NCBI RefSeq assembly: GCF_900129885.1
Contig: NZ_FQXE01000013.1
Coordinates: 92,724-156,723 of the forward strand
Reading direction: 5' to 3'
DNA: 64,000 bases
DNA from: Pollutimonas bauzanensis
GTDB lineage: Bacteria > Pseudomonadota > Gammaproteobacteria > Burkholderiales > Burkholderiaceae_B
This document shows, piece by piece, positions 1 through 9,177 of this stretch. Made by a program: the position numbers and the translations under genes. The first letter of the stretch is position 1. Each line of letters begins with the position of its first letter. The notes beneath the pieces are model-generated. The model had not been told where the DNA came from and made no database searches. It worked only from the letters and a program-made list of their open reading frames with translations.

Positions 1-8
1 TCCACTGG

Positions 9-1232
9 ATGGGCGACAACTGGATAAGCAACAACATGCCCGATGCCGTATGGGCGCAAGTGGCGCTGGGCTTGCTGGTGCTGGCCGTCCTGGTCGTGGC
101 GACAGGCTGGATCATGGCCCGGGTGCTGGCCACCGTGACGCGCCGCATGCTTTCCGCCATCGGCCATGACGACTGGTCGCAAGCGCTTTCCCGCCGCCGC
201 GTATTCCGCAGCCTCAGCTATGCCGTGCCCTTGCTGGTCATCATGGGCAATATCGGCGTGCTGCCGGTCGACGACAAGTATGGCGATATTCTCGCCCGGG
301 TGTTTTTGTCGGCCGGGCTGGTGTTCTTCTTCATGGCCGTCAACGGCGCCCTGTCCGCCTGGCAGGACATCTACGCGGTCACCACGCGCGCCCAGACGCG
401 CTCGATCAAGGGCTACCTGGAACTGAGCAAGATCATATTCTGGGCGCTGTGCGTGATCCTGATCATCTCGATACTGGTCAACCGCTCGCCGCTTCTGATG
501 CTCTCCGGCCTGGGCGCGCTGTCGGCGGTGCTGCTGCTGGTGTTCAAGGACACCTTGCTGTCGCTGGTGGCCAGCACGCAAATGACCAGCAATGACATGC
601 TGCGCATCGGCGACTGGATCGAAATGCCGCAGGCGGGCGCCGATGGTTTCGTGATCGATATGGCCTTGCACACGGTCAAGGTGCAGAATTGGGACAAGAC
701 GGTCACCACCATTCCCACCTACAAGCTGTTCTCGGAAAGCTACCGCAACTGGCGCTATATGTTCGAGTCGGGCGGGCGGCGCATCAAGCGCACGCTGCGC
801 ATCGACGCCAGCACGGTGCGCTTCCTGCGCGAGGACGAGGTCATCGCCCTGCGGCGTTTTGCGCTGCTCAGGGACTACCTCGATGAGAAGCATGACGAAC
901 TTCAGGAAAGCTACCGCGCCCTGGGCGCCATGGCCGACCAGGAAGTGAACCGGCGGCGCCTGACCAACCTGGGTACGTTCCGGGCCTATGGCCTGGCCTA
1001 CCTGCGCCAGCAGCCTGAGCTGCGCCAGGACATGATGATGCTGGTGCGCATGATGGAGCCCGAGTCGCAGGGCATCCCGATCGAGGTCTACTGTTTCGCC
1101 AACAACACCGCCTGGGTCGAGTATGAGCGCATCCAGGGGAATATTTTTGATCATCTGGTGGCCATCCTGCCAGAGATGTCGCTGCGGCTGTATCAGGCGC
1201 CCGCGGGCAGCGACTTCGCCAACATGCGATAA
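9..1232 (+). CDS. ybdG: Mechanosensitive ion channel, YbdG/MscM type
   Basis: Inner-membrane mechanosensitive channel of the MscS superfamily, closest to E. coli YbdG (about 415 residues; here 407). Hydrophobic segments lie near residues 18-40, 68-85, 95-115, 138-158 and 163-190. The last is the pore-lining helix and runs into the cytoplasmic beta domain with the YbdG-typical stretches IGDWIEMP, VKVQNWDKT and SGGRRIKR. Such channels release small solutes under osmotic downshock, with low conductance for YbdG. The frame stays open to the window edge, so an earlier start outside the window cannot be excluded; the ATG at 9 gives a family-normal length. A P-II gene follows after 26 bases on the same strand. 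Family assignment is firm; physiological role is inferred. Confidence 0.9.
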   Translation: MGDNWISNNMPDAVWAQVALGLLVLAVLVVATGWIMARVLATVTRRMLSAIGHDDWSQALSRRRVFRSLSYAVPLLVIMGNIGVLPVDDKYGDILARVFLSAGLVFFFMAVNGALSAWQDIYAVTTRAQTRSIKGYLELSKIIFWALCVILIISILVNRSPLLMLSGLGALSAVLLLVFKDTLLSLVASTQMTSNDMLRIGDWIEMPQAGADGFVIDMALHTVKVQNWDKTVTTIPTYKLFSESYRNWRYMFESGGRRIKRTLRIDASTVRFLREDEVIALRRFALLRDYLDEKHDELQESYRALGAMADQEVNRRRLTNLGTFRAYGLAYLRQQPELRQDMMMLVRMMEPESQGIPIEVYCFANNTAWVEYERIQGNIFDHLVAILPEMSLRLYQAPAGSDFANMR

Positions 1233-1246
1233 TTTTTTCTTTATAG

Positions 1247-1597
<351 letters not shown>

Positions 1598-1601
1598 GCA
1601 T

Positions 1602-1624
1602 GGGCGCCGGCATCGGCGTCCTTT
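1602..1624 (+). terminator. Weak terminator-like hairpin after P-II gene
   Basis: Bases 1602-1609 pair with 1614-1621 (8 bp including one G-T pair) around a GCAT loop, followed by only three T residues. It sits between the P-II gene and the gamma-glutamyltransferase gene, so it may reduce read-through rather than end transcription. Confidence 0.4.
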
Positions 1625-1681
1625 CACTATTGCAGTTTTAATGCGCGCTGGCCGGCATGCGGGCAGCGCCGAGGTATGGCC

Positions 1682-3307
1682 ATGAAGCCGTTCAACTGGG
1701 ATAATCCGTATCGCACCGAGCGCACTCCGCTTTTTGCGCGCAATGTGGTGTCGACATCGCATCCTTTGGCAGCCCAGGCGGGGCTGCGCATGCTGCTGAA
1801 AGGCGGCAACGCGGTGGACGCGGCCATTGCCGCGGCCGCCACCATCATCCTGGTGGAGCCGGTGTCCTGCGGCCTGGGCGGCGATTGCTTTGCCATCCTG
1901 TGGGACGGCAAGCAGCTGCAGGGGCTGAATTCGTCCGGCGTGGCGCCCGCCGCCTGGAATGTGGAATATTTCAAGCGCAAGTACGGGGTCGATGCGCGGG
2001 GGCTGGCGGCGATGCCCATGCGCGGCTGGGATGCGGTCACCGTTCCCGGCATGGTGGCCGGGTGGGCCGCCATGCACGAACGCTACGGCAAGCTGCCTTT
2101 CGAGACCTTGTTCGAGCCGGCTATCGAAATCGCCGAGCGGGGCTATGCCGTGTCGCCCATGGTGCACCGAAAATGGGTCGCGGCGGCCGACGAGCTCAAG
2201 GACCAGCCTGGTTTCGCGCAGGCCTTCATGCCCGAGGGCCGCGCGCCGTATATTGGCGAGTTGTTTTCGCTGCCCGACGCTGCCCGCACCCTCAAGCTTA
2301 TTGCGCAAAGCAAGGGACGCGAGTTCTACGAGGGCGAGCTGGCCGGCAAAATAGCGGCGTTCAGCAAAAGCTGCGGCGCGGCCATGACCCTGGACGATCT
2401 GCGCGGCTACAAGCCCGAATGGGTCACGCCGATTGCCAAAGACTACCGCGGCTATACCCTGCACGAAATTCCGCCCAACGGGCAGGGCATCGCCGCGCTC
2501 ATGGCGCTGGGCATCCTGCAGAATTTCGACGTGGCGGACCTGGCCGTGGACAGCCTGGAGTCGCAGCATCTGCAGATCGAGGCCATGAAACTGGCCTTCG
2601 CCGATTTGTACCGCTACGCGTCCGACTCCCGCAGCATGGAAGTCAGCCCCGAACAGATGCTGGACGATGCCTACCTGGCCGGCCGGGCGCGGCTGATCGA
2701 TCGCGACCGCGCCACCCAGTTCGGTCCTGGCCGCCCCGCGTCAGGCGGCACCATCTACCTGACGGCGGCCGATGAAAGCGGCATGATGGTATCGTTCATC
2801 CAGTCCAACTACATGGGCTTTGGCTCCGGCGTCGTGGTGCCGGGCACGGGAATCAGCCTGCAGAACCGCGGCTATGGCTTCTCCATGGACCCGCTGTCGC
2901 CCAATGTGGTCGAAGGCGGCAAGCGGCCCTTCCACACGATTATTCCAGGATTCCTCGCGCGCGACGGCATCCCGGTCATGAGCTTCGGCGTGATGGGCGG
3001 CGACATGCAGCCCCAGGGGCACCTGCAGACCGTGGTGCGCATGCTGGATTACGATCAGCAGCCCCAGGCGGCATGCTGCGCTCCGCGCTGGAAGGTGAAC
3101 CGGGACTTCACGCTCGATCTGGAAACCGGCATCAGCGAGCAGGTGGCGCAGGGCCTGCAGGACAAAGGGCATGTGCTCAAAGCCGTGCACGATCCTTACA
3201 TGGATTTCGGCGCCGGGCAGTTCATTTGCCGTTTGTCCGACGACCCGAACCGCGGCTATGTGGCGGCCAGCGACAGCCGCCGGGACGGCCAGGCGGTCGG
3301 CTTCTAG
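1682..3307 (+). CDS. Gamma-glutamyltransferase family protein
   Basis: Ntn-hydrolase of the gamma-glutamyltranspeptidase family, which cleaves gamma-glutamyl amides such as glutathione after autocatalytic splitting into two subunits. The likely nucleophile and cleavage point is Thr357 in SGGTIYLT; the small-subunit glycine-rich part (NYMGFGSG, then SLQNRGYGFS) follows. Early motifs KGGNAVDAA and CGLGGDCF are family hallmarks. The start is placed at 1682 because GAGG (1671-1674) lies 7 bases upstream; an ATG at 1676 would leave almost no spacing. No signal peptide is visible, whereas classical bacterial GGT is periplasmic, so this may be a cytoplasmic acylase-like member. yaeQ follows after 28 bases. 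Confidence 0.9.
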   Translation: MKPFNWDNPYRTERTPLFARNVVSTSHPLAAQAGLRMLLKGGNAVDAAIAAAATIILVEPVSCGLGGDCFAILWDGKQLQGLNSSGVAPAAWNVEYFKRKYGVDARGLAAMPMRGWDAVTVPGMVAGWAAMHERYGKLPFETLFEPAIEIAERGYAVSPMVHRKWVAAADELKDQPGFAQAFMPEGRAPYIGELFSLPDAARTLKLIAQSKGREFYEGELAGKIAAFSKSCGAAMTLDDLRGYKPEWVTPIAKDYRGYTLHEIPPNGQGIAALMALGILQNFDVADLAVDSLESQHLQIEAMKLAFADLYRYASDSRSMEVSPEQMLDDAYLAGRARLIDRDRATQFGPGRPASGGTIYLTAADESGMMVSFIQSNYMGFGSGVVVPGTGISLQNRGYGFSMDPLSPNVVEGGKRPFHTIIPGFLARDGIPVMSFGVMGGDMQPQGHLQTVVRMLDYDQQPQAACCAPRWKVNRDFTLDLETGISEQVAQGLQDKGHVLKAVHDPYMDFGAGQFICRLSDDPNRGYVAASDSRRDGQAVGF

Positions 3308-3335
3308 GCCATCCGCTCATCGAAAAGGTTTTTTT

Positions 3336-3872
3336 ATGGCATTGCGTGCCACGATTTCCAAGCTTGAACTGCACGTGGCCGATATGGTGCGCGGCTACTA
3401 CGATAGCCATACCCTTACCGTGGCGCGCCACCCGTCCGAGACGCAAGAGCGCATGATGCTGCGGGTGCTGGCCTTCGCTTTGTATGCCAGCGAGGGGATG
3501 GCCTTTACCCGCGGGCTCAGCACCACGGAGGAACCTTCCTTGTGGGAAAAGGACTTGACCGGCACTATCCTGACCTGGATAGAGCTCGGCCATCCGGACG
3601 AAAGGCGCATGCTGCAGGCCAGCGGCAAGTCGCAGAAGGTGGTGGTGCTCTGCTATGGCGGGCATGCCAGCCAGGTGTGGTGGCAGGGCGCCCAGGCGGG
3701 CGTGGCCCGGGCGCAGAACCTCGTCGTGCTGGCCGTGCATCCCGCCCAGGTGCAGGCCCTGGCGCGTTTTGCGCAACGCAATATGACCTTGCATGTCACG
3801 ATAGAAGAGGGAACGGCGCTGGTTTCGTCGGCCGACGATAGCGTTGCGGTCGATATTGCGGTGTGGCGCTGA
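3336..3872 (+). CDS. yaeQ: YaeQ family protein
   Basis: 178-residue member of the YaeQ family (E. coli 181 residues), whose crystal structures show a PD-(D/E)XK-like nuclease fold; the cellular role is not settled. Shared stretches include ARHPSETQERMMLR near residues 29-42, then FTRGLSTT, WIELGHPDERR near residue 80, and a C-terminal MTLHVTIEEG. The start is the ATG at 3336, which aligns with the conserved MALRATI N-terminus and follows AAAAGG; the frame is open further upstream but that part overlaps the preceding gene. Probably co-transcribed with the gamma-glutamyltransferase gene. Convergent with ubiC. Confidence 0.92.
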   Translation: MALRATISKLELHVADMVRGYYDSHTLTVARHPSETQERMMLRVLAFALYASEGMAFTRGLSTTEEPSLWEKDLTGTILTWIELGHPDERRMLQASGKSQKVVVLCYGGHASQVWWQGAQAGVARAQNLVVLAVHPAQVQALARFAQRNMTLHVTIEEGTALVSSADDSVAVDIAVWR

Positions 3873-3926
3873 TTCATCCCATAGCCCGGCAAGCCGGCAT
3901 CGCCCGGGAATGGTATGATGCCCGCC

Positions 3927-4547
3927 CTACAGCTCTTTCAAGCGCAGGCCCCGGTCATAAGCCGATTTGGCCGCCAGGGGCCAGAACTCCGGCAAGAAGC
4001 ATTCCGCGACCAGCAAGGGCTGGCCGTGGCGCCAGAACACCGAGCAGCGCGCCAGTAGGCAGCGCGCGGGCGGGCACTGTCTGCCCAGCAGGCGCTGCGC
4101 CGACCGGTACAAGGGGTGCTGGTCGCTCAGGCGGCAGGCAAAGAAATCCGACCGTGTGATTTGCGGATTATGATAGAGCATATCGGCTAGCGGTCGGGTG
4201 CGCAGGCGCCGCATGCCTTGCCATAAGCCATGGGATGCCGTCAAGGGCGTAAAGCTGCGGGCGAATACGCTGCCTGTTCCGTTGATGGACATGACGATTT
4301 CGCGCAGCCAGACCGGTGAGCGCGGCTTGCGCTTGAGCATCCATGCTTCGGCCGGGTGCAGGCCCTGGGCATGTTCGCTCACGACGCGCAGTTGCACGTC
4401 GCCGAGGCGGCGCAGTCCTGCGGTCAGGGCGCCGGGCCGAAACAGCCAATACTTTTGTTGCTGGCTCAATGAAGGTAAGGGCGACGCCAGCCAGTCGCTG
4501 TAATAGGGCGGGAAGAGTTCCATAAACCACATTATCGCCAAAGTCAT
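3927..4547 (-). CDS. ubiC: Chorismate lyase, UbiC
   Basis: Converts chorismate to 4-hydroxybenzoate and pyruvate, the first step of ubiquinone synthesis, in the cytoplasm. The protein is short (206 residues) and diverged, but keeps the UbiC pattern: WLREIVM near residue 80, [21 protein letters not shown] near residues 113-125 and the closing [14 protein letters not shown]. The ATG at 4547 is used; an in-frame ATG at 4523 is an equally plausible start (198 residues) and neither has a strong ribosome binding site. It is divergent from rluF with only 12 bases between start codons, so the promoters must overlap the opposite gene. Confidence 0.85.
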   Translation of the reverse strand: MTLAIMWFMELFPPYYSDWLASPLPSLSQQQKYWLFRPGALTAGLRRLGDVQLRVVSEHAQGLHPAEAWMLKRKPRSPVWLREIVMSINGTGSVFARSFTPLTASHGLWQGMRRLRTRPLADMLYHNPQITRSDFFACRLSDQHPLYRSAQRLLGRQCPPARCLLARCSVFWRHGQPLLVAECFLPEFWPLAAKSAYDRGLRLKEL

Positions 4548-4559
4548 AAAATACCGCTC

Positions 4560-5294
4560 ATGGAAAAAATACGAATTTCAAAATTGATGGCCGAGCAAGG
4601 CCTGTGTTCGCGCCGCGAGGCCGATGCCTATATCGAGCGCGGCTGGGTCAAGGTGGACGGCGCGGTGGTTTCGGAACTGGGCAGCAAGGCCTGGCCGGGC
4701 CAGAAGATCACCCTGGACAAGCAGGCCCAGCGCCGCCAGACCTCGCGGGTGACCATTTTGCTGAACAAGCCGGTGGGCTATGTGTCGGGGCAGGCGGAGC
4801 AGGGCTATCGCCCGGCGGTGTCGCTGATCACGGCCGGGTCGCAGTATCGCGCGGACAAGTCGTCTTTGCGGTTCGAGCCCGGCCATTTGCGTGGGCTGGC
4901 GCCGGCGGGCCGGCTGGATATCGACTCGCAGGGCTTGCTGGTACTGACCCAGGATGGGCGGGTTGCGCGGCAGCTGATAGGCGAGGATTCGGACGTCGAG
5001 AAAGAATACCTGGTCCGGGTGCAGGGCAAGCTCGGCGTCAATGGGCTGAAGTTGCTGAATCATGGGCTCATGCTGGATGGCCAGCTATTGCGGCCCGCGC
5101 ATGTGGCCTGGCAGAACGAGGATCAGTTGCGGTTTATTTTGCAGGAAGGCAAGAAACGGCAGATTCGGCGTATGTGCGAGCAGGTGGGGCTGAAAGTCAT
5201 CGGGCTGAAGCGGGTGCGCATGGGGCGTATCGTTCTGGGGGATTTGCCGCCGGGGCAATGGCGCTATTTGAAAGAGGCGGAGCGGTTTCTGTAG
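4560..5294 (+). CDS. rluF: 23S rRNA pseudouridine synthase, RluF type
   Basis: RsuA/RluF-family pseudouridine synthase. An N-terminal S4 RNA-binding domain (residues about 4-60, with the SRREAD motif) is followed by the catalytic domain with NKPVGYVS and the catalytic Asp120 in [10 protein letters not shown]. The C-terminal [13 protein letters not shown] stretch is typical of RluF and RluB. E. coli RluF isomerises U2604 of 23S rRNA; the exact target here is inferred from similarity. At 244 residues it lacks the longer C-terminal tail of E. coli RluF. It ends 22 bases from the convergent rlmJ gene. Confidence 0.88.
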   Translation: MEKIRISKLMAEQGLCSRREADAYIERGWVKVDGAVVSELGSKAWPGQKITLDKQAQRRQTSRVTILLNKPVGYVSGQAEQGYRPAVSLITAGSQYRADKSSLRFEPGHLRGLAPAGRLDIDSQGLLVLTQDGRVARQLIGEDSDVEKEYLVRVQGKLGVNGLKLLNHGLMLDGQLLRPAHVAWQNEDQLRFILQEGKKRQIRRMCEQVGLKVIGLKRVRMGRIVLGDLPPGQWRYLKEAERFL

Positions 5295-5316
5295 ATTCCG
5301 CGCCTATCGTTGCGCA

Positions 5317-6171
5317 TCAAACGCTGTGCTGGTCCAGTGTGAAGCCGGCCCGGTCGTCTATCGCGAGCTTGTCGCGCAGCCAGGGCAGGGTGCCGGCCAG
5401 TTCGGCGTGCAGGGTCCAGGGCGGGTTCAGGATGAACATGCCGCTGCCGTGCAGGCCGAAACCGTCCTCGCTGGGCTTGCGCACGGTCAGGCTGGCATGC
5501 ACCCATGGCGTCTTCAGGCGTTCCAGCGAGCGCGCCAGTTCCTGGGCTTCGCGCCGCTGCACCAGGGGATACCATAAGGCAAAACAGCCGGTGGCGAATC
5601 GTTTCAGGCCTTCGTTGATGGCCAGCAGCGCCTTGCGGTAGTCCTGCTTGTCTTCGTACGAAGGGTCTATGATCACCACCCCGCGGCGCGACGGCGGCGG
5701 CAGTTGCGCCTTCAGGCCTTCGAAGCCGTCGGCCTCGTAGATAGTGGTCTGGCGCAGGGCGGCGCGGCCTTGTTGCGCCAGATTATGCTTGAGCACTTCG
5801 GCTTCCGAGGGGTGCATTTCGAACAGGCGCAGGCGGTCGCGCTCGCGCAGGGCGCGCAGGGCCAGCCAGGGCGAGCCCGGATAGAAGTTGGCGACGCCGT
5901 CGGGGTTGAAGAAGCGCACTTCCTCCAGGTACCTTTCCATCATCGGCGGCATGTCCTGCGCCTGCAGGACGCGATCCAGTCCGTCGACGAATTCGCCGTT
6001 GGTCAGAGCCCATTCGCTGCGCAGATCATAGAGCCCCGCGCCGGCATGGGTATCGATGACCGAATACGGGGTGTCTTTGCGATTGAGGTAATCCAGAATG
6101 TGGATGAAGATGGCGTGCTTGAGCACGTCGGCGTGGTTGCCGGCGTGGAAAGCGTGTCGGTAGCTGAACAA
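5317..6171 (-). CDS. rlmJ: 23S rRNA (adenine-2030-N6)-methyltransferase
   Basis: RlmJ family (formerly ComJ/YhiR), 284 residues, S-adenosylmethionine-dependent N6-methylation of A2030 in 23S rRNA. The N-terminus FSYRHAFHAGNHADVLKH is the family signature. THAGAGLYDL is the cofactor-binding loop, and DPSYEDK takes the place of the usual N6-methylase DPPY motif, with Ser for the second Pro. The start codon is TTG at 6171: it aligns with the first residue of E. coli RlmJ and has AAAGGA 7 bases upstream, while no in-frame ATG fits. ugpQ lies 17 bases upstream on the same strand, so the two are probably co-transcribed. Confidence 0.92.
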   Translation of the reverse strand: MFSYRHAFHAGNHADVLKHAIFIHILDYLNRKDTPYSVIDTHAGAGLYDLRSEWALTNGEFVDGLDRVLQAQDMPPMMERYLEEVRFFNPDGVANFYPGSPWLALRALRERDRLRLFEMHPSEAEVLKHNLAQQGRAALRQTTIYEADGFEGLKAQLPPPSRRGVVIIDPSYEDKQDYRKALLAINEGLKRFATGCFALWYPLVQRREAQELARSLERLKTPWVHASLTVRKPSEDGFGLHGSGMFILNPPWTLHAELAGTLPWLRDKLAIDDRAGFTLDQHSV

Positions 6172-6188
6172 GAATGATTCCTTTGGGT

Positions 6189-6944
6189 CTAGATGAAATA
6201 GGCCGGTGAAATGGTCTGGATCTCATCGGTGACGATGGCGTTGCAGCCCCAGTCCAGCAGTTCCTGCGCCCGCGCCGGCTCGTTCACCGTCCAGACGGCC
6301 AGGGTATGGCCGGCGTCGAGCACCGCCCGCGCCAGGGGCAGCGTGGTGTATTTATGGTTCAGGTTCAGGCCCACGCAGCCCAGGCGCCGCAAGCGGCTGG
6401 GCCAGTCGCCGGGCACTTCGCGTTCGATAAGCAGCGCGCGCGGGAGTTCAGGGGCCGCCTGCATGGCCGCCTCGAGCGCGATTTCCGAGAAGGACGACAG
6501 CAGGGGCGGGACATCGGCGCCGGCCCAAAGTTCGCGGGCCAGGCGGGCCACCTGCCTGCCGGTCTCCGCCTCGGCGCCGGCGCTGGGCTTGATCTCGATA
6601 TTGCTGCGTATGCCGTTGGCCAGGGTGTAGGCGGCGATGGACTGCAGGGTCGGGATGGGTTCGCCCGCGTAATCCCGGGAATGCCAGGCGCCGAAATCGA
6701 GCAAGGCCAGCTCCTTGAAGGTTTTGCCGGCGGCGTCGCCGGCGCCGCTGGAGGTGCGGTCGACCGCGTCGTCGTGCAGCAGCACGGCCACGCCGTCCTG
6801 GCTGAGCTTGACGTCATACTCCATCATGGTGAAGCCGTGCCGGGCGCCCAGGCGCATAGCCGCCAGGGTGTTCTCGGGAGCCTGGCGGCCTGCGCCGCGA
6901 TGAGCTATCAGTTTCGGGTAGGGCCAGGTCGGGGTGTCGGGCAT
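6189..6944 (-). CDS. ugpQ: Glycerophosphodiester phosphodiesterase
   Basis: Cytoplasmic UgpQ-type enzyme that hydrolyses glycerophosphodiesters to glycerol-3-phosphate and an alcohol. It has the GDPD TIM-barrel motifs: LIAHRGAG with the catalytic His, APENTLAA, MMEYDVKLSQDG with the metal-binding Glu and Asp, and LLHDDAVDRTS with the second catalytic His. The C-terminus has VWTVNEPARAQELLDWG followed by the usual TDE near the end. No signal peptide is seen. The start is the ATG at 6944 (251 residues); the frame extends to a GTG at 6998, but those 18 extra residues do not look like this family. Confidence 0.92.
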   Translation of the reverse strand: MPDTPTWPYPKLIAHRGAGRQAPENTLAAMRLGARHGFTMMEYDVKLSQDGVAVLLHDDAVDRTSSGAGDAAGKTFKELALLDFGAWHSRDYAGEPIPTLQSIAAYTLANGIRSNIEIKPSAGAEAETGRQVARLARELWAGADVPPLLSSFSEIALEAAMQAAPELPRALLIEREVPGDWPSRLRRLGCVGLNLNHKYTTLPLARAVLDAGHTLAVWTVNEPARAQELLDWGCNAIVTDEIQTISPAYFI

Positions 6945-7085
6945 CGTGGGTATCCGGTTATTCCAGCGGCAGAAACAATGCTGGCATTTTATCGCCACTT
7001 GCCCACATTACCCTGCGAGCTCGCGCAAAGGTGGTGGTAAACTGCATAAAAATTTTAGTGTTCTACTGGGGTTTTTCGTAATCAT

Positions 7086-7107
7086 GGCGATCTCGGTCGC
7101 CTTTTTT
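7086..7107 (+). terminator. Rho-independent terminator-like hairpin ahead of ppiD
   Basis: GGCGA (7086-7090) pairs with TCGCC (7097-7101) around a 6-base loop and is followed at once by six T residues. It points in the ppiD direction but lies only 50 bases before the ppiD start, with no recognisable gene upstream on that strand (ugpQ is divergent). It may terminate a short leader or antisense transcript, or be the relic of a lost upstream gene. Confidence 0.5.
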
Positions 7108-7157
7108 GATGTAACCGTCGCGCACGATCTTATGGGCTGCGTGTCAGTGGGTGATTA

Positions 7158-9125
7158 ATGTTCGATTTTATACGTACGCATCAACGCTTGATGCAACTGG
7201 TTCTGTTGGTGCTGATCCTGCCGTCCTTCGTGTTGATTGGCGTCAGCGGCTATACCAACTACGTGTCGGGCGATCATGAGCTTGTCAAGGTAGGGAGCTC
7301 CTCCATCACCCAGCAAGAATTCGACCAGGCGCGCCGCAACCAGCTCGAGCAGTTGCAGCAGAACAGCCAGGGGGGCTTCGATCCGGCCGTGCTCGACAAC
7401 GAGCCGGCGCGCCGCGCCCTGCTCGAATCGCTGATCGATCGCCGCGTGATGGCCACCACCGCGACCAAGGAACGATTCAGCGTTTCCGATACGGCCCTGC
7501 GCCAGGCGATCGCTTCGATGCCGCAACTGCAGGTCAATGGGCAGTTCTCGCCCGAGCGCTATAACCAGGTGCTGGCTTCGGCGGGCCTGACTACGCGCGA
7601 CTTCGAACAAAGCCAGCGCGCCGAGCTGGCGCTGGACCGCGTGCTGGGCCCGGTCGCGCTTACCGCCAGTGTTCCCGCATCGGTGGTAAGCAAGCTGGAG
7701 CACGTGCTGACCGAAGAGCGGACCATACGGCTGGTGGCGTATCCGGCCAGCGATTACGAAAAAGACCTCATGGTCAGCGACGCCGATGTCGCGGCCTGGT
7801 ACGAAAAGAACAAGCAAAGCCTCGAGCTTCCCGAACAGGTCAGCGCGCAGTATCTGTTGCTCAACGAGGCGGCGGCGATGGAAAACCTGCCCGCCGCGAA
7901 ACTCGAGGATCTGCAGAAGTATTACGAGCAGAACAAGGCCCGCTATGTGCAGCCGGCCCGCGTCAATGTCAGCCATATCCAGGTCAATGTTCCGGTAGGC
8001 GCGACCGACGACCAGCGCGCCGCGGCCAAGGCCAAGGCGGAGGAAATCGCCAAGAAGGTCCGCGCCGACAAGTCCGCCTTCGCCGCCATTGCGCGCGCCG
8101 AATCGCAGGACGCCGGCACGGCCAAGGACGGCGGCAAGCTGGGCTGGATCACCAAGGGCTCCTGGCCCGCCGGCCTGGAAGAGGCCGTGTTCGCGCTGGG
8201 CAAGGGCGATGTTTCGGACGTGGTCGACGGGCCCGGCGGCTACCATATTTTCCAGGCGGACGATGTCCAGGCCGAGAAGGGCGAATCCTTCGAGGAAGCC
8301 AAAGCCAAGATCGAAGTCGAGGTGCGCCGCCAGCTTGGCGCGGAACGCTACGCCGACATGGCCACGCGTCTTACCAGCCTGGTGTATGACAATCCCGCCA
8401 GCCTGCAGCCCGCCGCCGACGCGCTGGGCGTGAAAGTCAAATCGGCCGCCGGCATTGCCCGCGATCGCCTCCTGCCGTCCGACGAAGTCGGGGCCAATGC
8501 GGCCTCCGCCGGCGAAGACGCTTCCATCCTGGATGACGCGCGCGTTCGCCGCGCCCTGTTCACCCCGCAGGCGCTGAACGAAAAGCAGAATTCGGGCGTC
8601 ATCGAAATCTCGCCCGACACCATGGTGGTCGTGCGGGTCGAGGCGGTCGCGCCGGCCCATGTTCCGGAGCTCGATAAAGTCAAGGGCCACATACTTGAGC
8701 AACTGAAGACCGCAGGCGCGCTGGCCGCCTCCGAGAAAGCCGGGCAAGAGGCGCTTGCCTCATTCCGCAAGGCTCAGGATAAAACCCAGGTCCCTGAAAA
8801 ATTCGGCACGCCGCTTACCGTCAGCCGCATCAACCCTCAGGGCCTGGGCAAGCCGGTGCTTGACGCGGCATTCGCGGCTCCGGGCAAGGCTTTGCCCGAA
8901 TATGCCGGCGTCAAAGGGCCGCAGGGCTTTGTCATCGTGCGCATCGAAGAGGCCAAGGCGGGCAAGGCCGATGATCCCATGCTCGCCGCATTGCCGGTGG
9001 AACTGAGCCAGGCATGGGGGCGCGCCGAACAGCAGGCGGTGCTCAAATCCATGCGCGTCCAGGCCAAGGTCAAGGTGCTGCCGGAAGCCCAGAAGGCGCT
9101 GGCCGGCGAAACCGCGCAGAATTAG
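7158..9125 (+). CDS. ppiD: Periplasmic folding chaperone PpiD
   Basis: Inner-membrane-anchored periplasmic chaperone of the SurA/PpiD group that assists proteins leaving the Sec translocon. One transmembrane segment near residues 11-33 follows the typical FDFIRTHQRLMQ N-terminus. A SurA_N-type region spans roughly 35-190. A parvulin rotamase domain at about residues 267-372 shows VNVSHIQV, DGGKLGWITKG and GPGGYHIFQ. The C-terminal part is helical with a second degenerate region. Length 655 is near the family norm of about 620-655. It is convergent with tesA. Confidence 0.94.
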   Translation: MFDFIRTHQRLMQLVLLVLILPSFVLIGVSGYTNYVSGDHELVKVGSSSITQQEFDQARRNQLEQLQQNSQGGFDPAVLDNEPARRALLESLIDRRVMATTATKERFSVSDTALRQAIASMPQLQVNGQFSPERYNQVLASAGLTTRDFEQSQRAELALDRVLGPVALTASVPASVVSKLEHVLTEERTIRLVAYPASDYEKDLMVSDADVAAWYEKNKQSLELPEQVSAQYLLLNEAAAMENLPAAKLEDLQKYYEQNKARYVQPARVNVSHIQVNVPVGATDDQRAAAKAKAEEIAKKVRADKSAFAAIARAESQDAGTAKDGGKLGWITKGSWPAGLEEAVFALGKGDVSDVVDGPGGYHIFQADDVQAEKGESFEEAKAKIEVEVRRQLGAERYADMATRLTSLVYDNPASLQPAADALGVKVKSAAGIARDRLLPSDEVGANAASAGEDASILDDARVRRALFTPQALNEKQNSGVIEISPDTMVVVRVEAVAPAHVPELDKVKGHILEQLKTAGALAASEKAGQEALASFRKAQDKTQVPEKFGTPLTVSRINPQGLGKPVLDAAFAAPGKALPEYAGVKGPQGFVIVRIEEAKAGKADDPMLAALPVELSQAWGRAEQQAVLKSMRVQAKVKVLPEAQKALAGETAQN

Positions 9126-9177
9126 GCCAATTAGGCCGGGCGGCGGCGTTGGCCGCAAAGCCCGCGCCGGCCGTGCC

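Noticed and set aside
6945..7157. tRNA or riboswitch ahead of ppiD
   Set aside because: No cloverleaf, CCA-like 3' end or conserved riboswitch core could be drawn; only the short terminator hairpin is convincing.
9126..9177. GGCCGG/CCGGCC hairpin between ppiD and tesA as a bidirectional terminator
   Set aside because: Long loop and no T-run on either strand; plausible but not supported enough.
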